This document shows positions 35,795-43,731 of a stretch of 64,000 nucleotides of DNA, in pieces. Within the stretch, counting starts at the first letter, position 1, and each line of letters begins with the position of its first letter. Both the position numbers and the translations under genes were made by a program. The notes below the pieces were generated by a model. The model had not been told where the DNA came from and did no database searches. It saw nothing but the letters and a program-made list of their open reading frames with translations. Source of the DNA: Cerasicoccus maritimus (GTDB taxonomy: Bacteria; Verrucomicrobiota; Verrucomicrobiia; Opitutales; Cerasicoccaceae); the NCBI GenBank assembly GCA_031296935.1, contig JAVDPD010000003.1:62001-126000 (forward strand). Reading direction: 5' to 3'.

Positions 35795-36901
35795 TTACTT
35801 CTTCTTGTTGACGACCTCTCGGACTGCAGCGGCAATGGCTGCTTCTTTAATGACAGTAGGCAGGTAGCGATTCAGCTCTTCCATGTTTCTTGGCTTTAAG
35901 GAATCTCGAATACCCCTTAATCGCGCTTGTTGCCTTTTGATGGCCTGGGTGCGGTCTTCATTAATGCCGGCTTCTACGGAGCCAAGCACCCGCTCGGAAA
36001 GCTTATCAAATTGGTTGGCGATTTTGCGGGTGTTGTAGCCAAAGATAAAGCCGAGTAGCGGCAGCGTGTAAGCACGTGACTCATAGCCTGGCGTATCCAG
36101 AAAGCCAAACATGATGGCCATGACAATGATTAGTGAGAGGAACGGGCCGTAAATTAACTTGGTCCAGCCAACCCATTCTTCGAGGGGGCGGTATGTGTTA
36201 CTGTTGAGGTGCTTGGCAGAGTTGACCAGCAGGTTGGTGATCACGCCAAAGAGCGACCAGAACAGCACTTCAGCTAGCGAGCCCGTAGGGCTAATCCACA
36301 TCCAGGAGGAGATAACCGTCGGCTTGATGTCGTAGATTAGCGTCTCGTTGTTTTCTTTGAGTAATTCGAGTTGTTTGAGTGCGAGTGCGGTTTTGTCGAA
36401 GATCATATCCTCGCCATTGAGAATACTCATGGTGTTGAGCGGTAGGTTCCCCGTAAATTCATTGAGCATTTTGTAGGCGAGCGCGTAATTACCATCGTTA
36501 TAATCTGTGGTGATTTCCCAGATCCTCGGTTTGTTGGGCCGGTTCACGTACTTTCCGCGGTTATTCAGCGAGATCACATTCAGGTTTGTCTCGTTACGCA
36601 GCTTGACGATGTTTTCGTTGTTTTCGCGTATTAGATCGAGAGTCGGTTTGGCTTGCTCGTGGCCTATAAACCAATCTAATCCGCGGGGATCCAGCACATC
36701 TGCGTACCCCACATTAGTGATGCGGACGATCGAATGGATTAAATTCTTCTTTTCTTTATCGTCTGCAGTCGACGACAGGCCGAACTGTGGTTTCCAGACA
36801 AAATGAGCGAAGACGTACAGGAATAGGATCACCAGGAGTGCCCCGATATGAATCAGGATAAAGCGCTTCCCCTCCCTGCTGGCAGTAGAGTCAGTAGGCA
36901 T
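35795..36901 (-). CDS. Multi-helix membrane protein of the AT-rich cassette, unknown
   Basis: About 368 aa from MPTDSTASRE at 36901. One N-terminal helix (FILIHIGALLVILFLYVFAH) is followed by a periplasmic-sized domain of about 170 residues, then three helices (LAEVLFWSLFGVITNLLV, LIYGPFLSLIIVMAIMFG, YTLPLLGFIFGYNTRKIA) and a basic cytoplasmic tail (AIKRQQARLRGIRDSLKPR). First gene of the cassette. An upstream in-frame ATG at 36937 is possible but less likely. Function unknown. Confidence 0.75.
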   Translation of the reverse strand: MPTDSTASREGKRFILIHIGALLVILFLYVFAHFVWKPQFGLSSTADDKEKKNLIHSIVRITNVGYADVLDPRGLDWFIGHEQAKPTLDLIRENNENIVKLRNETNLNVISLNNRGKYVNRPNKPRIWEITTDYNDGNYALAYKMLNEFTGNLPLNTMSILNGEDMIFDKTALALKQLELLKENNETLIYDIKPTVISSWMWISPTGSLAEVLFWSLFGVITNLLVNSAKHLNSNTYRPLEEWVGWTKLIYGPFLSLIIVMAIMFGFLDTPGYESRAYTLPLLGFIFGYNTRKIANQFDKLSERVLGSVEAGINEDRTQAIKRQQARLRGIRDSLKPRNMEELNRYLPTVIKEAAIAAAVREVVNKKK

Positions 36902-37063
36902 GATTATTATCGTCAGTAGGCCATCTTTATATAGCAAGGCGCGTGAACCATTAAAAATGAGGGGATTTTATGAATAATATTAGGGTTTGTGTGTATTTGG
37001 GATTAATTGAATTATTGGTTAGGGCGGGGGATTTTCCAGGTATCCTCTGTTATCGGGCGCGGA

Positions 37064-37091
37064 AAAACGCCTTTTGGTCGAAAGGCGTTTT
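37064..37091. terminator. Hairpin with A/T flanks, possible bidirectional terminator
   Basis: AAAACGCCTTT, six-base loop, AAAGGCGTTTT: an 11-bp stem whose outer bases are A on one side and T on the other, so it could stop transcription in either direction. It lies in the 540-bp stretch without a gene (36902-37441), which otherwise holds only the two-block repeat described at 37208. Confidence 0.5.
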
Positions 37092-37207
37092 GTAGGAGAG
37101 GAAGGTGTTGGCCTTTGCAATGGCAGCTTTATCGCGCGCAGTTGCGATGTCTCCGAGGATGAAATCCACCCTCGGGGCAGAGCTCAGATTCGTCCCATTG
37201 TGTCCTG

Positions 37208-37274
37208 AAAGTTTGCTTTAGATTCCATAAAATAGGCAATATAGTGCATTAATATGGCATAAAAGTATTGGTTT
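37208..37274 (+). repeat. Two-block intergenic element, copy 1
   Basis: Block 1 reads AAAGTTTGCTTTAGATTCCA then TAAAATAGG; block 2, starting exactly 49 bp later, reads GCATAAAAGTATTGGTTT. The same two blocks with the same 49-bp offset occur at 45419-45485. The sequence between the blocks is not conserved. The element lies about 170 bp upstream of the VTT-family gene. Confidence 0.75.
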
Positions 37275-37441
37275 GGCGGTGGTTTTTAAATGGGTATGTT
37301 TTGCAAGTAGCTTTCTGTTAAGGGTTTGTGGATATTTTGGCGAGCAAGGCTTGGAAATGAACCCAGATCTTCGCAAAAAAGCACCCTTGGTGCCTGACCT
37401 TGCCGCTTGCCAATGCGGGGGTGGCGTCTAACGTTCCCGGC

Positions 37442-38014
37442 ATGCACGAACTGGTAGATCAGGTTTTTCAATGGCTGGAGGCGATTAACGGCATCTTTCT
37501 GCTGCCCGCGATTGCGCTGCTGCCGCTGATTTTTTTCCCGGTGTCGGTGCTGCTGGTGCTGGTGGGCTACAAATTTGGCCCGGTGTATGGCCTGCTGCTC
37601 GCTGTGACTGGCGTGGCGCTCAATGACGCGATTTCCTACTGGCTGGCGCGCACGTTTTTGCGCGGACCTATCCTCCGCCTGCTGGAGCGCAAGAAGATCA
37701 AGGTGCCGAAGATTTCGGCGTCGCAGGAGGTGCGGTTTGTCGCGCTGCTGCGCATTGCGCCCGGCACGCCTATGATTATCCAGAGCTATCTGCTTGGTCT
37801 GGCCAACGTGAACTTCCGCCGCTACATGCTGCTCTCGGTGCCGATCCAGGCCGTGCACGTGTTTTTGTTCATCATGTTTGGTGACGCGATTTTCGAAGGC
37901 AAGGTCGGCACGATCATCTTTGCGGTATCGCTCTTTATCGTGGTGGGCATCATCTGCCGCATGGTTTACACAAGGCAAAAAGCTCGTGGCAACGTCCCGC
38001 AGACAGAGTCCTGA
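37442..38014 (+). CDS. VTT-domain (TVP38/TMEM64, DedA-like) membrane protein
   Basis: 190-aa inner membrane protein. It has several helices and the VTT-domain hallmarks: a re-entrant, Pro-containing first segment (LIFFPVSVLLVLVGYKFGPV), GVALNDAISYWLARTFLRG, the conserved VALLRIAPGTPMIIQSYLLG and NFRRYMLLSVP. Members move or scramble lipids, or affect envelope stability. The ATG at 37442 is chosen (MHELVDQVFQ). Its 3' end overlaps the likely GTG start of xseA by 29 bp. Confidence 0.85.
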   Translation: MHELVDQVFQWLEAINGIFLLPAIALLPLIFFPVSVLLVLVGYKFGPVYGLLLAVTGVALNDAISYWLARTFLRGPILRLLERKKIKVPKISASQEVRFVALLRIAPGTPMIIQSYLLGLANVNFRRYMLLSVPIQAVHVFLFIMFGDAIFEGKVGTIIFAVSLFIVVGIICRMVYTRQKARGNVPQTES

Positions 38015-39332
38015 TGACGCGATTTCGGTCGGGGCTTTTACCCGCCGTGTCCGGCAACTCCTCACCAAGGGCATGCCGCCGTGCTGGGTGCAGGGAGAGG
38101 TGTCGAATCTCCGCCGCCAGGCCAGTGGGCATGTTTATTTCACGCTTAAAGATGCCGACAGCCAGCTCTCCTGCGTGCTGTTTCGCATGGACGCGATGCG
38201 GCAGACCGTGGACCTCAAAGACGGCATGGCGGTGCTCGTTCATGGCGGCATCGATGTGTATGAGCCGCGGGGCACGTATCAGCTGATTTGCCGCACGGTG
38301 ATGGAGGTCGGGCAGGGCCGCTTGCAGGAGCGCTTTGAGCAGCTCAAGAAGAAGCTCGCGGCGGAAGGGTTGTTCGACCAGGAACGCAAACGCGCGATCC
38401 CGGTTTGGCCGCAAACGGTGGCGGTGGTCACCTCGCCCACGGGCGCGGCGATTCAGGATTTTTGCCGCGTGCTTGAGCGCCGCGATTGGCGTGGACGCGT
38501 GGTCGTGGCGGGCTCCAAGGTGCAGGGCGAAGGCGCGTCGACGGACATCGTGGAGGCCCTGCGGCAGATCCACGTGTGGGGCGAGGCAGACTTGATCGTC
38601 GTCATGCGCGGCGGCGGCAGTTTGGAAGATCTTTGGTGCTTCAACGAGGAGCGCGTGGCCCGCGCGGTGGCCGCGTGCAAGGTCCCGGTCATCTCGGCCG
38701 TCGGGCACGAAATCGACTTCACGCTGAGCGACTTCGCCGCCGACAAACGTGCCGAAACACCGACCGCCGCCGCGGAACTCATTTCGAGCAACTTCATCGA
38801 GCTGCGCGACCGCGTGAGTAATCTAGGCCGCGACTTCGAAGGCGCTGTGGACGAGATTTTAAAGACGCAGCGCCACGAGCTGGAGCTGCTCAAGCGCCGG
38901 TTGCAGGTCTATCATCCGAAGGCGCAAGTCCGCCAGGCGCAACTGCGTTTGGACGAGCTTTACGGGCGCTTCGAATCGCTGTTTAACGCCCGCCTGGCCA
39001 AGGACGGTGCCGACCTGCGTTTGCTGCGTCAGCGGCTGACCGCCGTCGCTCCGGCGCGCCGCGTGGAGCAACTCCGCGAGCGCGTGGGCACGCTGCAGCG
39101 TCGCTTTGACCGGGCGACCGATGACGGGCTCCGCCGCCGCCGTGACCGTTTGGGCGTGTTGAAAGACCGCCTCGAGGGCGTCAGTTTGCAGCAGACTTTG
39201 AAGCGCGGCTACGCCATTGCCCGCGACCAGCAAGGCCGCGTGGTCACCCGTAAAGAAGCGCTGGCCAAGGGCGACCTGCTGGCCCTCGATTTCGCCGACG
39301 GCGAGGTGAAGACAAGAATCGAGGAACTGTAA
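37986..39332 (+). CDS. xseA: Exodeoxyribonuclease VII large subunit XseA
   Basis: About 448 aa from a GTG at 37986 (reads MATSRRQSPDDAISVGAFTR). OB-fold N-terminus with CWVQGEVSNLRRQASGHVYF and LKDADSQLSCVLFR, catalytic domain with AVVTSPTGAAIQDF, VMRGGGSLEDLWCFNEERVA, VISAVGHEIDFTLSDFAADK and RAETPTAAAELISS, a long coiled-coil region, then KRGYAIARDQQGRVV. It degrades single-stranded DNA together with XseB, which is not adjacent. The start is not certain, because the frame is open further upstream into the VTT gene. Confidence 0.95.
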   Translation: MATSRRQSPDDAISVGAFTRRVRQLLTKGMPPCWVQGEVSNLRRQASGHVYFTLKDADSQLSCVLFRMDAMRQTVDLKDGMAVLVHGGIDVYEPRGTYQLICRTVMEVGQGRLQERFEQLKKKLAAEGLFDQERKRAIPVWPQTVAVVTSPTGAAIQDFCRVLERRDWRGRVVVAGSKVQGEGASTDIVEALRQIHVWGEADLIVVMRGGGSLEDLWCFNEERVARAVAACKVPVISAVGHEIDFTLSDFAADKRAETPTAAAELISSNFIELRDRVSNLGRDFEGAVDEILKTQRHELELLKRRLQVYHPKAQVRQAQLRLDELYGRFESLFNARLAKDGADLRLLRQRLTAVAPARRVEQLRERVGTLQRRFDRATDDGLRRRRDRLGVLKDRLEGVSLQQTLKRGYAIARDQQGRVVTRKEALAKGDLLALDFADGEVKTRIEEL

Positions 39333-39432
39333 TTTATTAGCCGCGGATGAACGCGGATTAAACACGGATGCCAGCAGGATAGAGGCGATAATTTTATCCG
39401 CGTTCAATCCGCGTTCATCCGTGGCTAAATAG
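39332..39432. repeat. Inverted CGGATGAACGCGGATT-type repeat between xseA and trpS
   Basis: The left arm contains GCGGATGAACGCGGATTAAA then CACGGAT; the right arm, reverse-complemented, contains CACGGATGAACGCGGATTGA then ACGCGGAT. The arms span 39332-39369 and 39396-39432 and would form a stem of over 30 bp. This sits after the xseA stop codon and may also act as a transcript end or processing signal. Confidence 0.75.
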
Positions 39433-39497
39433 CCGCTGGCTAAAAACCCTTGAAACCCCCGCACGCATTGGCTTTATGGAACGTTTTTGAAGTTATC

Positions 39498-40529
39498 ATG
39501 AGTGACGCATCCACACAACAGCAGGTCGTCCTGACCTGTGCCCAACCGACCGGCAAACTCCACCTCGGAAATTACCTTGGGGCCGTGCGCAATTGGACGC
39601 GTTACCTCGATGGCTATGAGTGCTATTTTGGCATCGTCGACCTGCACGCGATCACTGTGCCCTACGTGCCGGCCGACCTCCGCCGCGACACTATGGAGTG
39701 CATCGCGCAATACATCGCCTGCGGCATCGATCCGGACAAGGCGAACATCTTCGTGCAAAGCCACATCATCGGCCATACCGAGCTGGCGTGGATCCTTAGC
39801 TGCCTCTGCCCGCTCGGCCAGCTCGAGCGCATGACGCAGTTTAAGGACAAGTCCGCCAAGGCCCGCTCCGAGGACAACCAAGCCTTCATTGGCAGCGGCC
39901 TCCTGCAATACCCGGTGCTCATGGCGGCGGACATCCTTCTCTACAACGCCGACATCGTGCCCGTGGGAGAAGACCAGAAGCAACACCTCGAGCTGACCCG
40001 CGACCTCGCGCAGAAGTTTAACTTCACGTATTCCGAGACCTTCAAGGTGCCGGACTTGTTCATCCCGAAGACGGGCGCGCGCATCATGTCGCTGCAAAAC
40101 CCGACCAAGAAGATGTCCAAGAGCGACGAAAACCAGACCTCGACGCTTTACATCACCGACGACGAAAAAACGATCCGCAAAAAGATCGGCAGCGCGGTGA
40201 CGGACTCTGACTCCGGCCCGGGCTGCGTCCGCGCGTCCGACGACAAGCCCGGCGTAACGAACCTGCTGGGTATCCTCGGAGTGGCGACAGGCAAGTCCGT
40301 CGAAGAGCTCGAAAAGGAATTTGCCGAGGCCAGCTACAAGGATTTCAAGGACGCCGTGGCGGACGCCGTGGCCAAGATGCTTGCGCCGGTTCGTGAGAAA
40401 TACGAAGCCGTCGTGGCCGACAAGAAATACCTGACCGAAGTCATCAAGCGTGGTGACGACGCCGCCCAAAAGCGCGCCTTCAAAATGCTGGGCAAGGTCC
40501 AGCGCAAGGCCGGTTTCGTCGCGCGCTGA
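39498..40529 (+). CDS. trpS: Tryptophan--tRNA ligase
   Basis: 343-aa class I aminoacyl-tRNA synthetase charging tRNA-Trp. HIGH-type motif PTGKLHLGNYLGAVRNW, DLHAITVPYVPADLR, YPVLMAADILLYNADIVPVG, QKQHLELTRDLAQKFN and the KMSKS loop NPTKKMSKSDENQTST. A C-terminal helical anticodon region follows. The start at 39498 (MSDASTQQQVV) directly precedes the conserved CAQPTG; an earlier ATG at 39450 lies in sequence that does not look coding. Confidence 0.97.
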   Translation: MSDASTQQQVVLTCAQPTGKLHLGNYLGAVRNWTRYLDGYECYFGIVDLHAITVPYVPADLRRDTMECIAQYIACGIDPDKANIFVQSHIIGHTELAWILSCLCPLGQLERMTQFKDKSAKARSEDNQAFIGSGLLQYPVLMAADILLYNADIVPVGEDQKQHLELTRDLAQKFNFTYSETFKVPDLFIPKTGARIMSLQNPTKKMSKSDENQTSTLYITDDEKTIRKKIGSAVTDSDSGPGCVRASDDKPGVTNLLGILGVATGKSVEELEKEFAEASYKDFKDAVADAVAKMLAPVREKYEAVVADKKYLTEVIKRGDDAAQKRAFKMLGKVQRKAGFVAR

Positions 40530-40577
40530 GGCGAGAGTGAGGTTGAGTTGTAGGCTGGCGCAGGGAGATAACGTTGC

Positions 40578-40736
40578 CTAAAGCCTCAGGTATATTACAT
40601 GCATTAGCGGTATTCCGTAGGCAACGAATAGGAATAGGAGCATCACTCCCAGCCCAATCAATGCAGTGAAGATCAGCTGAAATACAAATGGGCTCACACT
40701 GCGTTTGTCCCGGTTGTTCGTGGTGTCTTGATACAT
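40578..40736 (-). CDS. Single-TM microprotein 4 of a four-gene array
   Basis: 52-aa protein starting MYQDTTNNRDKRSVS, followed by one hydrophobic helix (VFQLIFTALIGLGVMLLFLF) and a short end VAYGIPLMHVIYLRL. It resembles its upstream neighbour in layout and first residues (MNQDTNTPNSKKIS). The AACCACCA-like stretch before the next gene is only loosely matched here (CCACCACCACG). No Shine-Dalgarno sequence is seen. Last of four consecutive small genes with short spacers. Function unknown. Confidence 0.6.
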   Translation of the reverse strand: MYQDTTNNRDKRSVSPFVFQLIFTALIGLGVMLLFLFVAYGIPLMHVIYLRL

Positions 40737-40766
40737 AGCTGCGTGGTGGTGGATACCATTTTCAGG

Positions 40767-40916
40767 TTAGCCGCCGAAGCTGAGCCCTTTGGTTACAACA
40801 TAAACGAAGAGGGCTCCAGCGATTACTAAAAACCCTACGAATCCGGCTAAGAAATTTAATGCGAAGCTAGAGGGACTGATCTTCTTAGAGTTTGGAGTGT
40901 TGGTGTCTTGGTTCAT
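40767..40916 (-). CDS. Single-TM microprotein 3 of the array
   Basis: 49-aa protein: polar N-terminus MNQDTNTPNSKKISPSSFAL, one membrane helix (FLAGFVGFLVIAGALFVYVV) and a short tail TKGLSFGG. It resembles microprotein 4 most closely, which suggests duplication. It follows microprotein 2 by 16 bp. Its mRNA leader reads CAACCACCAGCTCA before the ATG. Stop TAA at 40767-40769. Function unknown. Confidence 0.6.
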   Translation of the reverse strand: MNQDTNTPNSKKISPSSFALNFLAGFVGFLVIAGALFVYVVTKGLSFGG

Positions 40917-40932
40917 TGAGCTGGTGGTTGAG

Positions 40933-41085
40933 TTAGTGGACATTGCTGAGGGCTTGTTCGAGCATCTTCAGGAAGATGAAGAAAGCGGCTACTGGAATGC
41001 TGAGTGTAATGGCAGTTCCGAGGAGCATGATAGAGATGGTCTCGGCGATGCCGGTGCATTCGTTTTTCGTGGTGGCGTCGTGCAT
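40933..41085 (-). CDS. Single-TM microprotein 2 of the array
   Basis: 50-aa protein starting MHDATTKNECTGIAETISIM, then one helix (LLGTAITLSIPVAAFFIFLK) and the tail MLEQALSNVH. It has a Cys just before the membrane, which the others lack. It follows the first gene of the array by 27 bp, with CCAACCACCAACCAG in the leader. Below the usual gene-finder length limit but with in-frame start, stop and a clear helix. Function unknown. Confidence 0.6.
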   Translation of the reverse strand: MHDATTKNECTGIAETISIMLLGTAITLSIPVAAFFIFLKMLEQALSNVH

Positions 41086-41112
41086 GGCGAACTGGTTGGT
41101 GGTTGGCGTTGG

Positions 41113-41304
41113 TTAGCTTGGCCAGATGGAGATCACGTTACACTTTAGCGCGAGAACGAGCAGGAATGCCCCAAGCACGCCGAGTAGCGGGATGGATAGA
41201 AGTCCATAGAGGAGGATCTTGGAAATGATATCCAAGGATGAGCCAGGTTCTTGGACTGCGTTATCGGATGAGCGGGAGTCGTTGTTTTGTTCCATGCTAT
41301 CCAT
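41113..41304 (-). CDS. Single-TM microprotein 1 of the array
   Basis: 63 aa from MDSMEQNNDSRSSDNAVQEP, or 60 aa from the second ATG at 41295 (MEQNND). The polar, acidic/Asn-rich N-terminus is followed by a longer hydrophobic segment (ISKILLYGLLSIPLLGVLGA and FLLVLALK) that could form one long or two short helices, ending in NVISIWPS. First gene of the array. It diverges from the acidic 600-aa membrane protein across about 255 bp. Unrecognised. Confidence 0.65.
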   Translation of the reverse strand: MDSMEQNNDSRSSDNAVQEPGSSLDIISKILLYGLLSIPLLGVLGAFLLVLALKCNVISIWPS

Positions 41305-41559
41305 TAACGCCCGATGCGTGCCAATTTTGGTCTATGTTTTGTAAGTGGCTGATGTTCAATTGATGGTGCGTTTTCTTGGCGCTGGGGTTTGCTGTGGGGT
41401 TGTGCATGGTATGTAGAAATGCGGGGTGGCGTGTGCATTGTGTGGACAGTGCTTTGATGAAATTTTCCTGAAGACGGCGTCCTTACTCTCTCATTCTCAA
41501 CATCCACTCTTGCTTCTGTTGAAAACGCCGACTACTCCTAGGCATACCGAATTTGTCCT

Positions 41560-43362
41560 ATGGCCTTCGAAGAAAACGTCCCGCTCCCGAAGATTAATAA
41601 AATTCCATTCATCGTGTTCGACGCGGTTCTCCTGCTCTTTGCGGCAGTGATCGTGTTTCGAAGCGATTGGCCGCTGACGCCGCTGATGTTCATGGGCTCG
41701 CTGTTCCTCGTCGCGATGGGCGGCGTGGTGGCGTGTTTGCCGTTCCTGATCGAGTTTCGCACCGCCGCCAAGCTAAAGGAATACGATCTGTCGCAGGCGA
41801 ACACCGAGAACGCCCGCCGCATCGAATCCGCGATGATGGGCATTCAGGAAATCGGCGAATCGGTCATCCAGGCGACCGACCGTAGTGCGGAAATCTGCGG
41901 GGCTTTCGAGACCTTGCTTGAGCGCATGGAATCGCGTATCAAGGAGATCAAGGCCGGTGGAGGCGAAGCTTCGCTCGACTCCGAGCAGCTCAAGGAGGCG
42001 CTGGGCACACAGTTTGAAACGGCGCGGGATGAGTTTGCCCAGGCCATCGCCGAGCAGGTCGCCATGACCTCGGACAAACAGCACGACAAGCTCAACTCGG
42101 CACTGTCGAAATTGCAGGGCTTGCCGATGCAGGTGTCGCTTTTGGGCGACTTGGCAGCGCGTTACCAAGGGCTCATGGCGATGATGCAGGATACTGCCGC
42201 GCAGTTGGTGGAGTCGACTCCCACCAGGCCTGAGCCCAAGGTGGAAGTTGCCGAGGCGCTGGAAGGCTCGTTCGACGGCGTGCTCGACGAAGAGGACGAG
42301 GAGAATGTTGCCCCCGAGACCGTGGCCATCGTGGAGCACGAAGTTGCCGACGAGGACGAGCTTGAAGATTACACCGAGGCGGTCATTGACGAAGAGCCCG
42401 AGTCGGAAGAAGACGATGAGGTGGAAGTCATCGACGAACTGATCGAGGTCGATGTGGAAGAACCGCTCACGGAAGATGAAGAAGTGGGTGACGACTTCGT
42501 TGACGAAGTCGAAGGGCCGACTGACGAAGCGGAAGATTTTGACATTGCCAGCTCGTTGCCCGCAGAAGACGAAGACCAGAGCGTCGACGGCGAAGATTTC
42601 AGCCAGATGGACGCGCGCTTCGAGGAAGAGCTTGAAAATAGCGCTGAGCCAGAACCTGAATCGGAAGAGACGGTGGACGAAGCCAAGGAACTCCTCGATG
42701 AAGAACTTTCCGAAGAAGAGCCCGCTGAGGCCGAGCCAGAATTTCTATCGGACGAGGACTTGGCTGAGGCTGAGCCCGAGCCCGACGCTATGCCCGAAAT
42801 GAGCGAAGCTGCCTTGGCCGAACTGGAGGAGGAAGATTTTGACATCGCACTGAGCGACGATCTGGAAGAGTCCGAAGAAGTTGAAGCTGTGGCCGAGGAA
42901 GCTGAATCGGAAGAAGAGCCAGCGGACGAAGCTGCTCTTGTGGACGCTGAGGTGAGTGGCATGGGCTTTGATGATTGGGACGAATTTGGCGAAATTGCCA
43001 CCGAAGAGGATGTCGAGGAGTCTCCGGATGAAGAGCCCGAGCAGGGTGAACTCATTGAGGGCGTGGCTGCGGAGCCGAAGTCCAAGCCCAAGAAGCAGCG
43101 AGGCGCGACGACGCTGATTGCCCAAGTGTTGATCGGCATTGGCAACAAGCCCTACGTGCGCGGCACGGGCCCTGGGCTGTCGATGGACGCGGGTGTGGCC
43201 ATGGAATTCTTGGAAATCGGCAAATGGCAGTGGACTGCGCCGAGCAGCGATGAACCTGTCACGGTCTATATCTACAAGAATGATGAAGATTGCGCTGAGG
43301 GCGATCCGATTGAGATCCCGGCGGGGCAGCGTCGTTCGGTTGCCCCGAAATTTCCCAAGTGA
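41560..43362 (+). CDS. Membrane protein with very long acidic disordered region
   Basis: 600 aa. Two N-terminal membrane helices (PFIVFDAVLLLFAAVIVF and LMFMGSLFLVAMGGVVACLP) are followed by a helical region (about residues 70-215) and then about 280 residues made almost wholly of Glu, Asp, Ala, Ser, Pro and Val with no aromatic core, clearly disordered. A folded C-terminal domain of about 90 residues then follows (GATTLIAQVLIGIGNKPYVR, GPGLSMDAGVAMEFLEIGKW, PSSDEPVTVYIYKNDEDCAE). The acidic segment probably lies in the cytoplasm as a long tether between the membrane and that domain. No named family; function unknown. Confidence 0.8.
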   Translation: MAFEENVPLPKINKIPFIVFDAVLLLFAAVIVFRSDWPLTPLMFMGSLFLVAMGGVVACLPFLIEFRTAAKLKEYDLSQANTENARRIESAMMGIQEIGESVIQATDRSAEICGAFETLLERMESRIKEIKAGGGEASLDSEQLKEALGTQFETARDEFAQAIAEQVAMTSDKQHDKLNSALSKLQGLPMQVSLLGDLAARYQGLMAMMQDTAAQLVESTPTRPEPKVEVAEALEGSFDGVLDEEDEENVAPETVAIVEHEVADEDELEDYTEAVIDEEPESEEDDEVEVIDELIEVDVEEPLTEDEEVGDDFVDEVEGPTDEAEDFDIASSLPAEDEDQSVDGEDFSQMDARFEEELENSAEPEPESEETVDEAKELLDEELSEEEPAEAEPEFLSDEDLAEAEPEPDAMPEMSEAALAELEEEDFDIALSDDLEESEEVEAVAEEAESEEEPADEAALVDAEVSGMGFDDWDEFGEIATEEDVEESPDEEPEQGELIEGVAAEPKSKPKKQRGATTLIAQVLIGIGNKPYVRGTGPGLSMDAGVAMEFLEIGKWQWTAPSSDEPVTVYIYKNDEDCAEGDPIEIPAGQRRSVAPKFPK

Positions 43363-43446
43363 TTGGGGGATTTCGCTGAGCTTGTATGGGTAATGGAAGT
43401 CCGTTCTGGCTATGCATATGCATGGCTGACGTACGAAAGCGAGATT

Positions 43447-43644
43447 ATGAAGACAACCCACCCACGACCATGCCGCCGTTTGAAACTTTGCCTCACTTTA
43501 ATCGGAGTTGGGCTGGCGGCGCTGTTGTCCCAGGGGTGCTCCAGCTCCACGCACTACAGCGGGGCAGTCGCGACGAGCACGAATAGTTCGCTGGGTGATG
43601 GGCAGTTCCACATGCGCCCCTGCACCTACGAATACAGGGAGTAG
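43447..43644 (+). CDS. Small lipoprotein
   Basis: 65-aa protein: basic start MKTTHPRPCRRLKL, hydrophobic core CLTLIGVGLAALL, lipobox LSQGC, then a 35-residue Ser/Thr-rich mature part ending GQFHMRPCTYEYRE. Short entericidin-like or spacer lipoproteins have this layout, but no family is recognised. The ATG at 43447 is used; the longer frame upstream overlaps non-coding sequence. It stands between the acidic membrane protein and the symporter on the same strand. Confidence 0.6.
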   Translation: MKTTHPRPCRRLKLCLTLIGVGLAALLSQGCSSSTHYSGAVATSTNSSLGDGQFHMRPCTYEYRE

Positions 43645-43731
43645 CGGTTGCTCTCTTGTTCGTTTGCTAAGTGCTAAAGGCGGATTCCGCCAAGGGAAAA
43701 TTCCATTTTTTCTTTTCATTGCCCTCCATCC

